This document shows, one piece after another, positions 1-8,471 of a DNA stretch of 32,707 nt (position 1 is its first letter; each line of letters opens with the position of its first letter). Below the pieces are notes generated by a model. It ran no database searches and was not told where the DNA came from. It saw only the letters and a list, made by a program, of their open reading frames with translations. This DNA is from Anaerolineae bacterium (GTDB taxonomy: Bacteria; Chloroflexota; Anaerolineae; Aggregatilineales; Phototrophicaceae). The position numbers and the translations under genes were made by a program. The stretch covers positions 1-32,707 of the forward strand of contig JALOOI010000087.1 of NCBI GenBank assembly GCA_025454495.1. Reading direction: 5' to 3'.

Positions 1-1598
1 GCGGTGCCGGTCAGCGTCAGCGTCAGCGGGGCGGTGGCGATCCCGTTCAGTTGCAGGCTGCCTTCGGCCGCGTAACGGTCGCGCAGTTCCGGCGACCGGG
101 CGAAATCGGTATTGTCCAGCCCGGTGAGGGCCACGCTGGCCGCCCCCGGCACCGACCAGGTGAGGGTGATGCTGCTCACGGTATGCCGCATCAGGCTGTC
201 CGGTGCGGCCTGAAAGCTGGCGATACGCATCGGCTCGTAGATGATGGCGCTGGCATACTGCACCGCGTCCCCGGTGCGGTTTTGCGCCACCAGTTCAATC
301 GTCACTTCGCCCGCCAGGTTATCGGTGGGGATGCTGTACTGCGTATCCTGGGGCGCGGGCGGCGGCGACACCGGCCCATCGTTGACGTAGAGCGCCAGGC
401 TGGTGGCGTGCTGCGCCTGCCACGTCACCAGCAGCGGCTGGCCGCGGGCCACCCGGTCGGCACTCAGCGCCAGCCCCTGAATGACCGGCGGCGGCGCATT
501 AACCAGCCCGGTGGCGAACAGCAGCGCCAGGATGAGCAGCGACAGCGCAATGCCCGCCAGCGACAGCGCCCCCCACACCGGCAGGCGGGCTTTCACGCTC
601 ACCCGGCCGCCCACCACCGCCAGGTAAGCGGCGGCGGTTTGCGCCTGCGCCCGCAGATGAAATTCATACTCCCGGGCCGCCCCCACCAGCGCCCGCTGGC
701 GCGGCTGAATGGTGCCCGTCACCTGCAAGCGCTGGCCGGCGGCCAGCGTCAGCGGGGCAGACGGCAGGTTAAACAGCAGCGCCCCGGCTGGATCGCTGCC
801 GGTGATGCGTACCGGCAGCGGCTGGTTGCCCTGGTTGTGCAAATACAGCCGCAGCACATCGCCCGCTTCCGGGTGCCGGGTGCCCAGGGCGATGCCCAGG
901 CCGCCATAGCCGCGAATATGCACCGTCAGCGGCACTTCCAGCACGCTGTCCGGCTTATCCACCCGCGCCACATGCACCACCAGGGTAAAGGTGGCCGGCA
1001 GCACATCCGGGTGGCGCGGCGGCTTCACATGCACCAGGATTTGCGCCGTTTCGCCGGGGAACACTTCCAGTTCCGGCCGGGTGACGCGCACCCATTTATC
1101 CGGCATCCCCGTCAGCAGCAGGCGATACTGCGCCGGTTCGGTGGTTAAATTGGTCAGCGCCAGCTCCGCCGAACTGCTGGAAGCGGGCCACACGTCCAGC
1201 GTGGTGGTATCCACCTCCAGGCGGCAGTCCGGGCGCTCCACGCGGGCCGTTTCTTCTGGCAGGGCGGGCGTGGGCATGGTGGGCGCATCGTCCCCCGGCT
1301 GAAAAATGATGCGTAACTGCCCGGCCTGAATTTCCTCCACCGCTTCCAGCACCCGCGGCTGGTTGGGCGGCAGCGGCACCCCGTCAATGAACGTGCCATT
1401 GGCCGACCCCAGATCGGTGATGGTAATCACTTTGCGCTCATCGCGGCGAATGCTGAAGTGATAGCGCGACAGCGACTCCGTATCCAGCGCGATGGTGCTG
1501 CCCTCGGCCCGCCCCACCGTCACCGTGGGTTGCTCCAGCACATACGAGTCAAAATTGCCGTCGGGCCAGTAAATATCCAGGCGACCATAGACCGTCAT
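1..1598 (-). CDS. FHA-domain membrane protein (3' end beyond window)
   Basis: Minus-strand frame open from the ATG at 1598 to the window edge; 532 complete codons are visible and the C-terminus is missing. An AGGAG lies about 8 nt before the ATG. Residues ~25-75 form a forkhead-associated domain with its hallmarks: GR at 29-30, SRYH at 44-47, and NGT at 67-69 followed by IDG. FHA domains bind phosphothreonine peptides. Next come Ig/beta-sandwich-like repeats, a single hydrophobic segment at about residues 340-368, then further beta-rich sequence. With an N-terminal FHA domain I infer that the N-terminal half is cytoplasmic and the C-terminal half outside. It is divergent from the giant histidine kinase, so a phospho-signalling role is likely, but its partner is unknown. 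Confidence 0.85.
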   Translation of the reverse strand, partial: MTVYGRLDIYWPDGNFDSYVLEQPTVTVGRAEGSTIALDTESLSRYHFSIRRDERKVITITDLGSANGTFIDGVPLPPNQPRVLEAVEEIQAGQLRIIFQPGDDAPTMPTPALPEETARVERPDCRLEVDTTTLDVWPASSSSAELALTNLTTEPAQYRLLLTGMPDKWVRVTRPELEVFPGETAQILVHVKPPRHPDVLPATFTLVVHVARVDKPDSVLEVPLTVHIRGYGGLGIALGTRHPEAGDVLRLYLHNQGNQPLPVRITGSDPAGALLFNLPSAPLTLAAGQRLQVTGTIQPRQRALVGAAREYEFHLRAQAQTAAAYLAVVGGRVSVKARLPVWGALSLAGIALSLLILALLFATGLVNAPPPVIQGLALSADRVARGQPLLVTWQAQHATSLALYVNDGPVSPPPAPQDTQYSIPTDNLAGEVTIELVAQNRTGDAVQYASAIIYEPMRIASFQAAPDSLMRHTVSSITLTWSVPGAASVALTGLDNTDFARSPELRDRYAAEGSLQLNGIATAPLTLTLTGT

Positions 1599-1738
1599 GC
1601 CGTCAGCTCCTGTGTGTGCCAGCCATCCGTTAAGAATTGTAGTCATTTCCCGCTGGATGAACAAATGCCGGTTTTCCCGCCGATTGCCCCACGCCGCCGG
1701 GCGCTGCGGGGCCGGTGGCCCCGGATGGCTCCGCCCTC

Positions 1739-1765
1739 ATTATAGCGCCCGATTCCGGGTATAAT
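1739..1765. promoter_or_regulatory. Candidate divergent -10 boxes
   Basis: A perfect TATAAT lies at 1760-1765 on the plus strand, 32 nt before the kinase GTG. A second perfect TATAAT lies on the minus strand at 1744-1739, facing the FHA gene. The -35 regions are weak on both sides. The two genes are probably transcribed divergently from this short spacer. Confidence 0.5.
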
Positions 1766-1797
1766 TTCTCCGGTGTTGATAACCCCAGAGGCTGACC

Positions 1798-4700
1798 GTG
1801 AGTGCTGTTTCCTCCTCTTTTCATCGCGTGGTGCTGTATGTGCAGGAAGATCACGCTGCGACGGGCTGGTTAGCGGCCGGGCTGTCGTCGCAATGGGAGG
1901 TGCAGACGGTGGCCAGCCCGGCCGCGGTGCTGGCACAGTGCCAGGCGCAGCGGCCGGCGGCCGTGGTGCTGGCGGCGGCGGCGGATAGTATGGTCGCGCT
2001 GTGCCAGCAGGTGCGGGCCCGGTTCCCCGGTGAACCGCTGGCGCTGCTGGCCCTGCTGGCGCTGGATACGCTGGATGTAACGGCGCTGCTGGCGGCGGGG
2101 GCGGATGATGTGGTGATGGAGACGGCCGCCGCCCCGGCCCTGGTGCAGCACCGGCTGCGGCTGCTGCTGCGCCTGTATGCGGAGCGCCATGAACTGAATC
2201 GCTATAAAAGCCTGGCCCACAACAGCGCCGATGCCATGATCTTCGCCGATGCGGATGGCCAGCACATCACCGGCTGGAACAATGCCGCCACCCGCATCTA
2301 TGGCTGGTCGGCGGACGAAGCCCTGGGGCAGCCGGCGCACGACTTTCTGGATACGCGCCATGTGCAAACCAGCCGCGAAGTGATCGCCCAGGCGCTGACG
2401 ACGCGCTATTTCTGGCGCGGTGAAGCCCTCCAGCGCCATAAATCCGGCCGCGATATTGCCATCCTCATGTCCGTGGTGGCCGTGACCGATGCCGCCGGCC
2501 ACATTACCGAGTACATCGGCATTAACCGCGACATCACCCCGCAAAAACAGCTTGAAGAAACGCTGCGCCAGTCCGAACAGCAAATGCGCTCCATCCTCGA
2601 GGAACTGCTGGGCCGCTACATCACCGAGGTGCTGCCGGCAGATACCGCGCTGTACCTGATGCAGCAGCTTAAACGCATGGTCAGCACCGGCCGCCCGGTG
2701 CCGGTGGAATATGAACTGCTGATCGGCGAGCGCCGCTGCTGGTTTGGCGGCACCCTGTCGCCGCTGGCGGGGGAACAGGCGCTGCTGGTGGTGAACGACA
2801 TCACCGACCAGCACCATACCAGCGCCATCCTCAAAGAGACGGCCGGGCGCTACCAGCAGTTGTTTGAGTATGCCAATGATTCCATCCTGCTGATCGACGT
2901 GGAAAGCGGGATGATTATGGATGCCAACCGGCAGACCAGCCGCAGCCTGGGCTACCACCATGCCGACCTGCTGCGGATGAACATCAGCGATATTGAAATT
3001 CGCTCCTCGCCGGAAGATACCGACAGCCCGGCCGCCTCCCTGAACAGCACCGGGCGGCTCATCATTGAGCAGCTTTACCGCCACCGCAACGGCAGCGAGG
3101 TGCCGGTGGAAACCAGCAGCCGCCTCATCAGCCTCAATGATCGCGCCACCATCCTCACCTTCGCCCGCGACATCAGCGAGCGGAAACTGGCCCGCGACGC
3201 GGAACAGGAACAGCGCCGCCTGGCGGAAGCCCTGCGCGATACCGCCATGGCCCTCAGCACCACGCTGGAGCAGGAGGCGCTGATGGAAATTATCCTGGAG
3301 AATTTAACCCGCCTGGTGGCCATGGACGGGGCCAGCATCATGCTGCTGGACGAGGGCATCGTGCGGGTGATTAAGGTGCGCGGCTACAGCGAAAAAGTGG
3401 CGCAGTCGCTGCGGAACCATCATTTTGTGCTGCAAGAACTGCGCACCCTGCACTGGATGTATGAGCAGCGCCAGCCGCTGCTGATCCCCAATACCGCCCG
3501 TGATGAGCGCTGGCGCACCGATTTTGATGGCGTGCTGGCCGGCTCTTACCTGGCCATGCCCATCATCCTGGATGGCGTGGTGATCGGCTTCATCAATCTG
3601 GACAGCCAGCAGGCCTATCATTTTAAGCCGCAGCACGTCCCCCGGCTGGAAGCCTTCGCCGGCCAGGTGGCCATCGCCATCCAGAATGTCCGGCTGTACC
3701 AGGGGTCGCTGCGCCACGCCAGCAATCTGGAAGAACTGGTGCGCCAGCGCACCGCCCTGCTCAGCGATAGCAACCAGCAGTTGAAAGAGCAAATTATCGA
3801 GCGCCGCCACATCGAAGATGCGCTCCAGTCCGAGCGTAATTTGCTGCGGACGCTCATCGACCATTTGCCTGACCAGATTTACGTAAAAGACCGCGAGCAT
3901 CGCTTTGTGCTGCTGAACAAAGCCACCGCCCGCGCCCTGGGGGTGGAAAAGCCGGAAGAGGCCATCGGCCACCGGCATGGCGATTATGCTGCGCCGGAAG
4001 TGGCGGCCGCGTACCTGACGGCCGAACAGCAAATTCTGGAGCAGGAAAGCCCGCTGCTGAACGTGAACCAGCGCTTTACCGATGCCGGCGGCAATGAACT
4101 GTGGCATCTCATCAGCCGGCTCCCCCTGCGTGATCGCAGCGGCAGCCTCAGCGGCATCATCGGCGTGCACCGTGATGTGACGGATATGAAGCAGGCCGAG
4201 GTGCAGTTGCAGCAAATTTTAACCAGCGCCCGCTGCCTGCTGTGGTTCGCGGTGGTGGAAGAACACGGCCAGGATTTTGTGTGGCGCTCCTATGTGGCCA
4301 ACGAAGAAGCGGCGCACAAACTGCTGCCGCTGGCACTGGAGGGCCGCAGCTACACCGAAGCCTGGGAGGACAGCATCCTGCCGGAGGACAGCGAGCGCCG
4401 CCGCTATACGTTCCGCACCCATTTACGCTTTAACCGCATGAATTACACCCAGGAAATGCGCTGCCGCCTGGCGGATGGCAGCCTGCGCTGGCTGACGGAA
4501 GAAGTGCAAATTCGCCAGCTTACCCCGGGCCGCTGGAGCATGGTGGGCGTATGTACCGACATCACCGAGCGCAAACAGGCCGAGGAAACGCTGCGCCGCG
4601 CCAAAGATGACCTGGAACAGCGCGTCGAAGCCCGGACGCATGAACTGGTGCAGGCCAACGCCTCGCTGCGCCAGGAAATCTGGGAGCGCAAACGCGCCGA

Positions 4701-6327
4701 AGAAGCCGAGCGACATCAGCGTATTCTGGCCGAGGCCCTGCGCGACAGCGCCGCCGCCGTCAATAATTCGCTGGATCGTGACCAGGTGCTGGATTATATC
4801 CTGGGGGCGATGACCATGGTCGTGCCGCACGATGCCGCCAACATCATGCTGCTGCAAGACCAGGAAGCCAGCATCGTGCGCCAGCGCGGGTATGGCACGC
4901 CCATCACCCGCCTGATGCTGAATATTGAACCGCTGCCGGCCTTCCAGGAAGTGCTGCGTACCCGGCTGCCGTTCATCGTGCCGGATACGCGCCGCTTTAA
5001 AGACTGGAACAGCCTCAGCGGTTTTGAGTGGGTGCGTTCCAACATCACCATCCCCATCCGCCTGGAAGAGGCCGTGATCGGCTTTTTGAACCTGGACAGC
5101 GCCGAACCCTACCAGTTCAACGATGAACATGCCCGCTGGTTGCAGGCCTTCGCCGACCAGGCCAGCATCGCCATTCGCAACGCCCGCATGGTGACGGAAA
5201 TTCGCCGCCAGAAGGACGCGCTGGAGCAGCGGGTGGAAGAACGCACCGCCGAACTGCAATATGAACGGGCGCAGTTACGCGCGATTCTGGATGCCATGCG
5301 CGACGGCGTGGTGTATTATGACCTGGAGAACCGCCCGCAGTATTTCAACCGCGCCATGACCGATATTACCAGCTACAGCGCGACCGATGTGATGCGCTAC
5401 CAGGCCGATGAATTCATCCATGTGCTGTCCGGCGAGGATGGCGTGGCCTTCCTGGAACAGGTGGATCACAGCCTGGCGGCCCAGGGCATCTGGAACCGCG
5501 ATGTGGAAATGCACCGCCCGGATAACTCCGCCTTCGATGCCGCGCTGACCTTCACCGAAGTGAAAGCGCCGGAAGGCCGCCGCGTGGGCATTGTGGCCGT
5601 CGTGCGCGACGTGAGCCAGGCGAAACAGCTTGAGCAGCAAAAGAAGCGCTTCATTGCCGATGCCGCCCACGAACTGCGTACCCCCATCGCCAACATCAAA
5701 GTGCGGCTGCATTTGCTGCGCCGCCAGCCGGCCCGCTTTGAAGAAAATTTGGATATTGCCCAGAAAGCCACCGACTGGATGCAGCGCCTGGTGGATAACC
5801 TGTTCGATCTGTCGCGGTTTGAGCGCGGCGTGATCGAACTGAAGCGCGAACTGGTCATCCTCCAGCAGTTCCTGCGCGATGTCATCACCCGGTTCCATGA
5901 GCCAGAAGCCGAGCGCCTGGGCATTGATTTTCGCTATCAGTTGCCCGAACAGCCCATCCTGCTCCAGATCGACCCCTACCGTATGACGCAGGTGATTACC
6001 AACCTGGTGGGCAACGCGCTCAATTACATGGGGCGGGCCGGCACGGTGACGCTGGCCGTGGTGGTGGATGCCGAAGCGCAGCAGGCGGTGATCCGGGTGA
6101 TCGATACCGGCAGCGGCATCGCCCCGGAGCATTTGCCGTTTCTGTTCCAGCCCTTTTACCGTGCCCGCAACGATGACCGGCGCGGGACGGGCCTGGGCCT
6201 CACCATCAGCGATGATATTGTGCGGCTGCACCGCGGCACGCTGAGCGTGGAGAGCCAGCCGGGGGTGGGCAGCACCTTCATCGTGCGGCTGCCGCTGACG
6301 GATACCAGCGAACCGGCCTTACCGTAA
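1798..6327 (+). CDS. Multi-PAS/GAF sensor histidine kinase
   Basis: A 1509-residue kinase starting at GTG 1798, with AGAGG just upstream. Domain order by eye: degenerate receiver-like region (~8-125; no Asp where the phospho-acceptor is expected), PAS (~135-255), divergent PAS (~260-340), PAS (~345-465), GAF (~470-640), PAS (~675-800), PAS/PAC (~800-930), GAF (~970-1130), PAS (~1150-1270), HisKA and HATPase. The H-box HELRTP carries the phosphorylatable His1291. The N-box NLVGNALN is at 1402-1409, DTGSG at 1436-1440 and RGTGLGL at 1462-1468. All ATP-binding boxes are intact, so it should be active. There is no transmembrane segment, so it is probably a cytoplasmic redox, small-ligand or light sensor. 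No response regulator is adjacent; the FHA protein and the TPR protein are its neighbours. The ligands of the PAS and GAF domains cannot be told from sequence. Confidence 0.93.
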   Translation: MSAVSSSFHRVVLYVQEDHAATGWLAAGLSSQWEVQTVASPAAVLAQCQAQRPAAVVLAAAADSMVALCQQVRARFPGEPLALLALLALDTLDVTALLAAGADDVVMETAAAPALVQHRLRLLLRLYAERHELNRYKSLAHNSADAMIFADADGQHITGWNNAATRIYGWSADEALGQPAHDFLDTRHVQTSREVIAQALTTRYFWRGEALQRHKSGRDIAILMSVVAVTDAAGHITEYIGINRDITPQKQLEETLRQSEQQMRSILEELLGRYITEVLPADTALYLMQQLKRMVSTGRPVPVEYELLIGERRCWFGGTLSPLAGEQALLVVNDITDQHHTSAILKETAGRYQQLFEYANDSILLIDVESGMIMDANRQTSRSLGYHHADLLRMNISDIEIRSSPEDTDSPAASLNSTGRLIIEQLYRHRNGSEVPVETSSRLISLNDRATILTFARDISERKLARDAEQEQRRLAEALRDTAMALSTTLEQEALMEIILENLTRLVAMDGASIMLLDEGIVRVIKVRGYSEKVAQSLRNHHFVLQELRTLHWMYEQRQPLLIPNTARDERWRTDFDGVLAGSYLAMPIILDGVVIGFINLDSQQAYHFKPQHVPRLEAFAGQVAIAIQNVRLYQGSLRHASNLEELVRQRTALLSDSNQQLKEQIIERRHIEDALQSERNLLRTLIDHLPDQIYVKDREHRFVLLNKATARALGVEKPEEAIGHRHGDYAAPEVAAAYLTAEQQILEQESPLLNVNQRFTDAGGNELWHLISRLPLRDRSGSLSGIIGVHRDVTDMKQAEVQLQQILTSARCLLWFAVVEEHGQDFVWRSYVANEEAAHKLLPLALEGRSYTEAWEDSILPEDSERRRYTFRTHLRFNRMNYTQEMRCRLADGSLRWLTEEVQIRQLTPGRWSMVGVCTDITERKQAEETLRRAKDDLEQRVEARTHELVQANASLRQEIWERKRAEEAERHQRILAEALRDSAAAVNNSLDRDQVLDYILGAMTMVVPHDAANIMLLQDQEASIVRQRGYGTPITRLMLNIEPLPAFQEVLRTRLPFIVPDTRRFKDWNSLSGFEWVRSNITIPIRLEEAVIGFLNLDSAEPYQFNDEHARWLQAFADQASIAIRNARMVTEIRRQKDALEQRVEERTAELQYERAQLRAILDAMRDGVVYYDLENRPQYFNRAMTDITSYSATDVMRYQADEFIHVLSGEDGVAFLEQVDHSLAAQGIWNRDVEMHRPDNSAFDAALTFTEVKAPEGRRVGIVAVVRDVSQAKQLEQQKKRFIADAAHELRTPIANIKVRLHLLRRQPARFEENLDIAQKATDWMQRLVDNLFDLSRFERGVIELKRELVILQQFLRDVITRFHEPEAERLGIDFRYQLPEQPILLQIDPYRMTQVITNLVGNALNYMGRAGTVTLAVVVDAEAQQAVIRVIDTGSGIAPEHLPFLFQPFYRARNDDRRGTGLGLTISDDIVRLHRGTLSVESQPGVGSTFIVRLPLTDTSEPALP

Positions 6328-6350
6328 CCATAACCGTAACCGCAACCACA
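6321..6350 (+). repeat. Degenerate hexamer repeat at kinase stop codon
   Basis: Five units in register: accgta, accata, accgta, accgca, accaca. The run includes the kinase stop codon (6325-6327) and fills most of the 38-nt spacer before the next gene. It belongs to the same family as the repeats at 17641, 25699, 31561 and 31638. Confidence 0.8.
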
Positions 6351-6365
6351 CCGCAGGAGCGCCCT

Positions 6366-7205
6366 GTGCCGTATACCCCCATGGAACTGGCCAACGCCTT
6401 CATCCGCACCGGCGAACTGACCGACGCGCTGGCCGCGCTGGATGCCCGCCTGGCCGAAGCCCCGGACGATGACGAAGCCCGCCGGCTGCGGGCGGCCGTG
6501 CTGCTGCGCCTGCCGGTACCGGACGCGCTGGCCCGCGCCGCCGCCGACCTGGCCGCGCTGCCACAGCCCACCGCTGCGGATTATGTGCAATTAGCGCTGC
6601 TGGCCGAGCGCCGCCATGATCTGCCGGGAGCCATTGCCGCCATGCAGGCCGCCTGCCGCCTGGAGCCGGCCGATGAGCGCCTGCTGGAACGCCTGCCGGG
6701 GCTGTATGTGCAGCAGGGGAATATCCCGGCCGCGCTGGACGTGGTGCGGGCGCAGCCGCGTACCTGGCGCTGGTTGCAGTGGCAGGCCGATCTGGAAGTG
6801 CAGCAGGGGGCGTTTGCGGCCGCTGCCGACCTGTATGAGCAGGCGCAGCAGCACCTGGAAGCCCGGTTTGCCGGCCAACTGGCCCTGAACCGCGTGGCCG
6901 GGGCCATCCGCGCCCGGCTGCTGCTGGCCCGCGCCTTTGCCTGCCGCCGCTGCGGCCGCCTGGGCACCGCCGAACAGCTTTACCATGAGGCGCAACGTTA
7001 CTACCCGGATGATCCGACCGTGCTGTTTAACCTGGGGCTGCTGCGGGCCCTGCACGGCGACCTGGCCGGGGCGCTGGCACAGTGTCGCCAGGCGCTGGAT
7101 ACCACCGATCAGGCGCTGCTGCGGGCGGAGATGGTGGCCACCCTGCGCCAGGAAGCGGAATTGCAGCCGCTGGCGGCGCAGCTTCTCCCGGAGTCCCTGA
7201 CCTGA
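6366..7205 (+). CDS. TPR-repeat protein
   Basis: 279 residues. The start is GTG 6366, chosen because AGGAG (6355-6359) sits 6 nt upstream; the in-frame ATG at codon 6 has poorer spacing. The sequence is Ala/Leu-rich helical pairs with TPR-like spacing, for example ANAFIRTGELTDALAALDAR near the start and VLFNLGLLRALHGDLAGALA near the end, where the TPR consensus (A..LG.....G....A) is clear. A CRRC motif occurs near residue 195. There is no signal peptide or membrane segment. It lies 38 nt after the kinase and may be co-transcribed with it. TPR proteins act as binding scaffolds; the partner is not evident. Confidence 0.8.
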   Translation: MPYTPMELANAFIRTGELTDALAALDARLAEAPDDDEARRLRAAVLLRLPVPDALARAAADLAALPQPTAADYVQLALLAERRHDLPGAIAAMQAACRLEPADERLLERLPGLYVQQGNIPAALDVVRAQPRTWRWLQWQADLEVQQGAFAAAADLYEQAQQHLEARFAGQLALNRVAGAIRARLLLARAFACRRCGRLGTAEQLYHEAQRYYPDDPTVLFNLGLLRALHGDLAGALAQCRQALDTTDQALLRAEMVATLRQEAELQPLAAQLLPESLT

Positions 7206-7242
7206 CCTGACGTGACCGGGCGGTTCAAAAGGATAGCGGCTC

Positions 7243-7815
7243 ATGTTCATTCTCATTCGTCACAGCCTCACCCGCCAGCAGCCGGCAGTATCGTCCCATG
7301 CCTGGCAACTGACGGCCGAAGGGCTGGCCCGCTGTGAACGGCTGGCGGTGCATCTGCGCCCGTATGGTGTGCAGCAGCTATTCACCAGCCCGGAGGCCAA
7401 AGCGCAGCAGACCGCGCAGGCGCTGGCCCGGGCCGCCGGGTGGCCCGCGCCGCAGATAGCCCCGGCCGCCCATGAAACGCTGCGCCATACCGCCCCTTAC
7501 TACGCGGCAGTCGCTGATTTTGAGGCGGCCATTGGCGCGGCCATGCGCCGGCCGGAGGTGTGCCTGTTCGGGGAAGAAGCCTTTGGGGAGGCACAGCGCC
7601 GCCTGGCGGGCTGCATCGCCGGGCTGCACGCGGCGCAGCCGGGGGCCACGCTGGCGCTGGTGACGCACGGCACGGTCATGGCGCTGTACCTGGCGGCGCT
7701 CACCGGGGAAGACCCCTTCCCGCTGTGGCAGTCGCTGGCGATGCCGGCCTATGCCATCCTTGACGTGGCGGCGGGGCGGCGGCTGCACCTGGTGCCCGCG
7801 CTGCCGCCGGACTGA
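7243..7815 (+). CDS. Histidine phosphatase family protein (phosphoglycerate mutase-like)
   Basis: 190 residues beginning MFILIRHSLT. The Arg6-His7 pair is the catalytic RH of the histidine phosphatase superfamily (usually RHG/RHA; here RHS), and His7 would form the phosphohistidine. TSPEAKAQQTAQAL is the conserved second-Arg region with Glu/Lys in place of the usual R.R, and LVTHGTVM carries the second catalytic His. The length fits small cobC/gpmB-like phosphatases. The substrate is unknown. AAGGAT lies ~9 nt upstream of the ATG. The gene converges on gatC with only 12 nt between their stop codons. Confidence 0.82.
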   Translation: MFILIRHSLTRQQPAVSSHAWQLTAEGLARCERLAVHLRPYGVQQLFTSPEAKAQQTAQALARAAGWPAPQIAPAAHETLRHTAPYYAAVADFEAAIGAAMRRPEVCLFGEEAFGEAQRRLAGCIAGLHAAQPGATLALVTHGTVMALYLAALTGEDPFPLWQSLAMPAYAILDVAAGRRLHLVPALPPD

Positions 7816-7827
7816 ACGCCGCCCGGC

Positions 7828-8133
7828 TCATTCATCGCCCAGGACGGCGCTCACTTTGAACTGATCGCCTTCCGCGGCCGGTGCATTCGCCACCACCTCG
7901 GCCGGAGTGAGCGGCGGCAGCGGTGTATCCGCCCGCAGGGTACTGGCCGGCGGCAGCACCGAAGTCGTCAGCGCCAGGTGTGCGGTATCCACCTGCTGGA
8001 GCTTCTGAAAGTCGTCCAGGATGGCCGAAAGCTGGCGGGCATACAGGGCCACTTCGTCCTCGCTCAGGCTCAGCCGGGCCAGGTCGGCAATGGCACGCAC
8101 TTCATCATGGGTGAGCAACGGTTGGTCGGGCAT
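7828..8133 (-). CDS. gatC: Asp/Glu-tRNA amidotransferase subunit C
   Basis: 101 residues, the usual size for GatC. The start ATG at 8133 was chosen because GGAGG lies about 5 nt upstream; a longer reading from 8172 adds 13 residues that do not fit the family. The N-terminal LTHDEVRAIADLARLSLSED is the conserved GatC helix, followed by a Q..IL.....L...D segment and a C-terminal tail ending in a VSAVLGDE stretch. GatC stabilises the GatA-GatB complex that amidates mischarged Glu-tRNA(Gln) or Asp-tRNA(Asn). gatA and gatB are not in the window, so gatC is a solitary gene here. An AsnRS gene occurs at 30225, so Gln-tRNA formation is the likelier main role. Confidence 0.9.
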   Translation of the reverse strand: MPDQPLLTHDEVRAIADLARLSLSEDEVALYARQLSAILDDFQKLQQVDTAHLALTTSVLPPASTLRADTPLPPLTPAEVVANAPAAEGDQFKVSAVLGDE

Positions 8134-8189
8134 GGGGGCCTCCGGGTAGAATGCATCTGATTGAATCAACAAAACCGGGTAATGCCTGT

Positions 8190-8245
8190 TCCTTCACCCC
8201 TGATCCCTTTCCCTGACGGGCTGCGCTCCGGTTGAGGGGAACCGG
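8190..8245 (+). repeat. Dispersed intergenic repeat, copy 1
   Basis: A C-rich then G-rich element containing the 12-mer gacgggctgcgc (8215-8226), flanked by ccttcacccc and ttgagggga. It matches, in reverse orientation, the element at 9275-9324. An adjacent stem ccggtt/aaccgg (8228-8233 with 8240-8245) gives it a hairpin. It resembles REP-type intergenic elements; I see no coding in it. Confidence 0.6.
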
Positions 8246-8283
8246 GTACGCCGGCCTTCGGCATAGCGCATCCCTCTCGATCA

Positions 8284-8360
8284 GACGCGCTGTAGCGTCG
8301 CCGGGGCGCAGGGTATCGTTGTAGTGGCCCGATGCAGCGTGCCACTACCAAACCATCGGG
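8284..8360 (+). other. Structured intergenic segment with possible pseudoknot
   Basis: The hairpin gacgc/gcgtc (8284-8299) is followed by two interleaved 7-bp pairings: gtagtgg (8321-8327) with ccactac (8342-8348), and cccgatg (8328-8334) with catcggg (8354-8360). Order 1-2-1'-2' is that of an H-type pseudoknot. It lies between gatC and the TrpC-like gene, upstream of the apparent -10 box of the latter. Function unknown; it could equally be a decayed repeat. Confidence 0.4.
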
Positions 8361-8426
8361 GGTGAATTGGCCACCCGCCCGCCGCAGCCTGGCGCATTCA
8401 TGGCGGGCACGCAGCGTAAAATACGT

Positions 8427-8432
8427 TACAAT
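8427..8432 (+). promoter_or_regulatory. Candidate -10 box for the TrpC-like gene
   Basis: TACAAT at 8427-8432, placing a transcription start near 8439. The -35 region is not convincing. This position makes the downstream ATG at 8472 a better start than the ATG at 8448. Confidence 0.4.
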
Positions 8433-8471
8433 GGTCTTTGAATACCGATGAATCGGCATGATGGACTGAGT

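Noticed and set aside
51-1148. Plus-strand open frame opposite the FHA gene
   Set aside because: Composition is typical of antisense GC-rich DNA, while the minus strand has clear FHA motifs and a good ribosome site.
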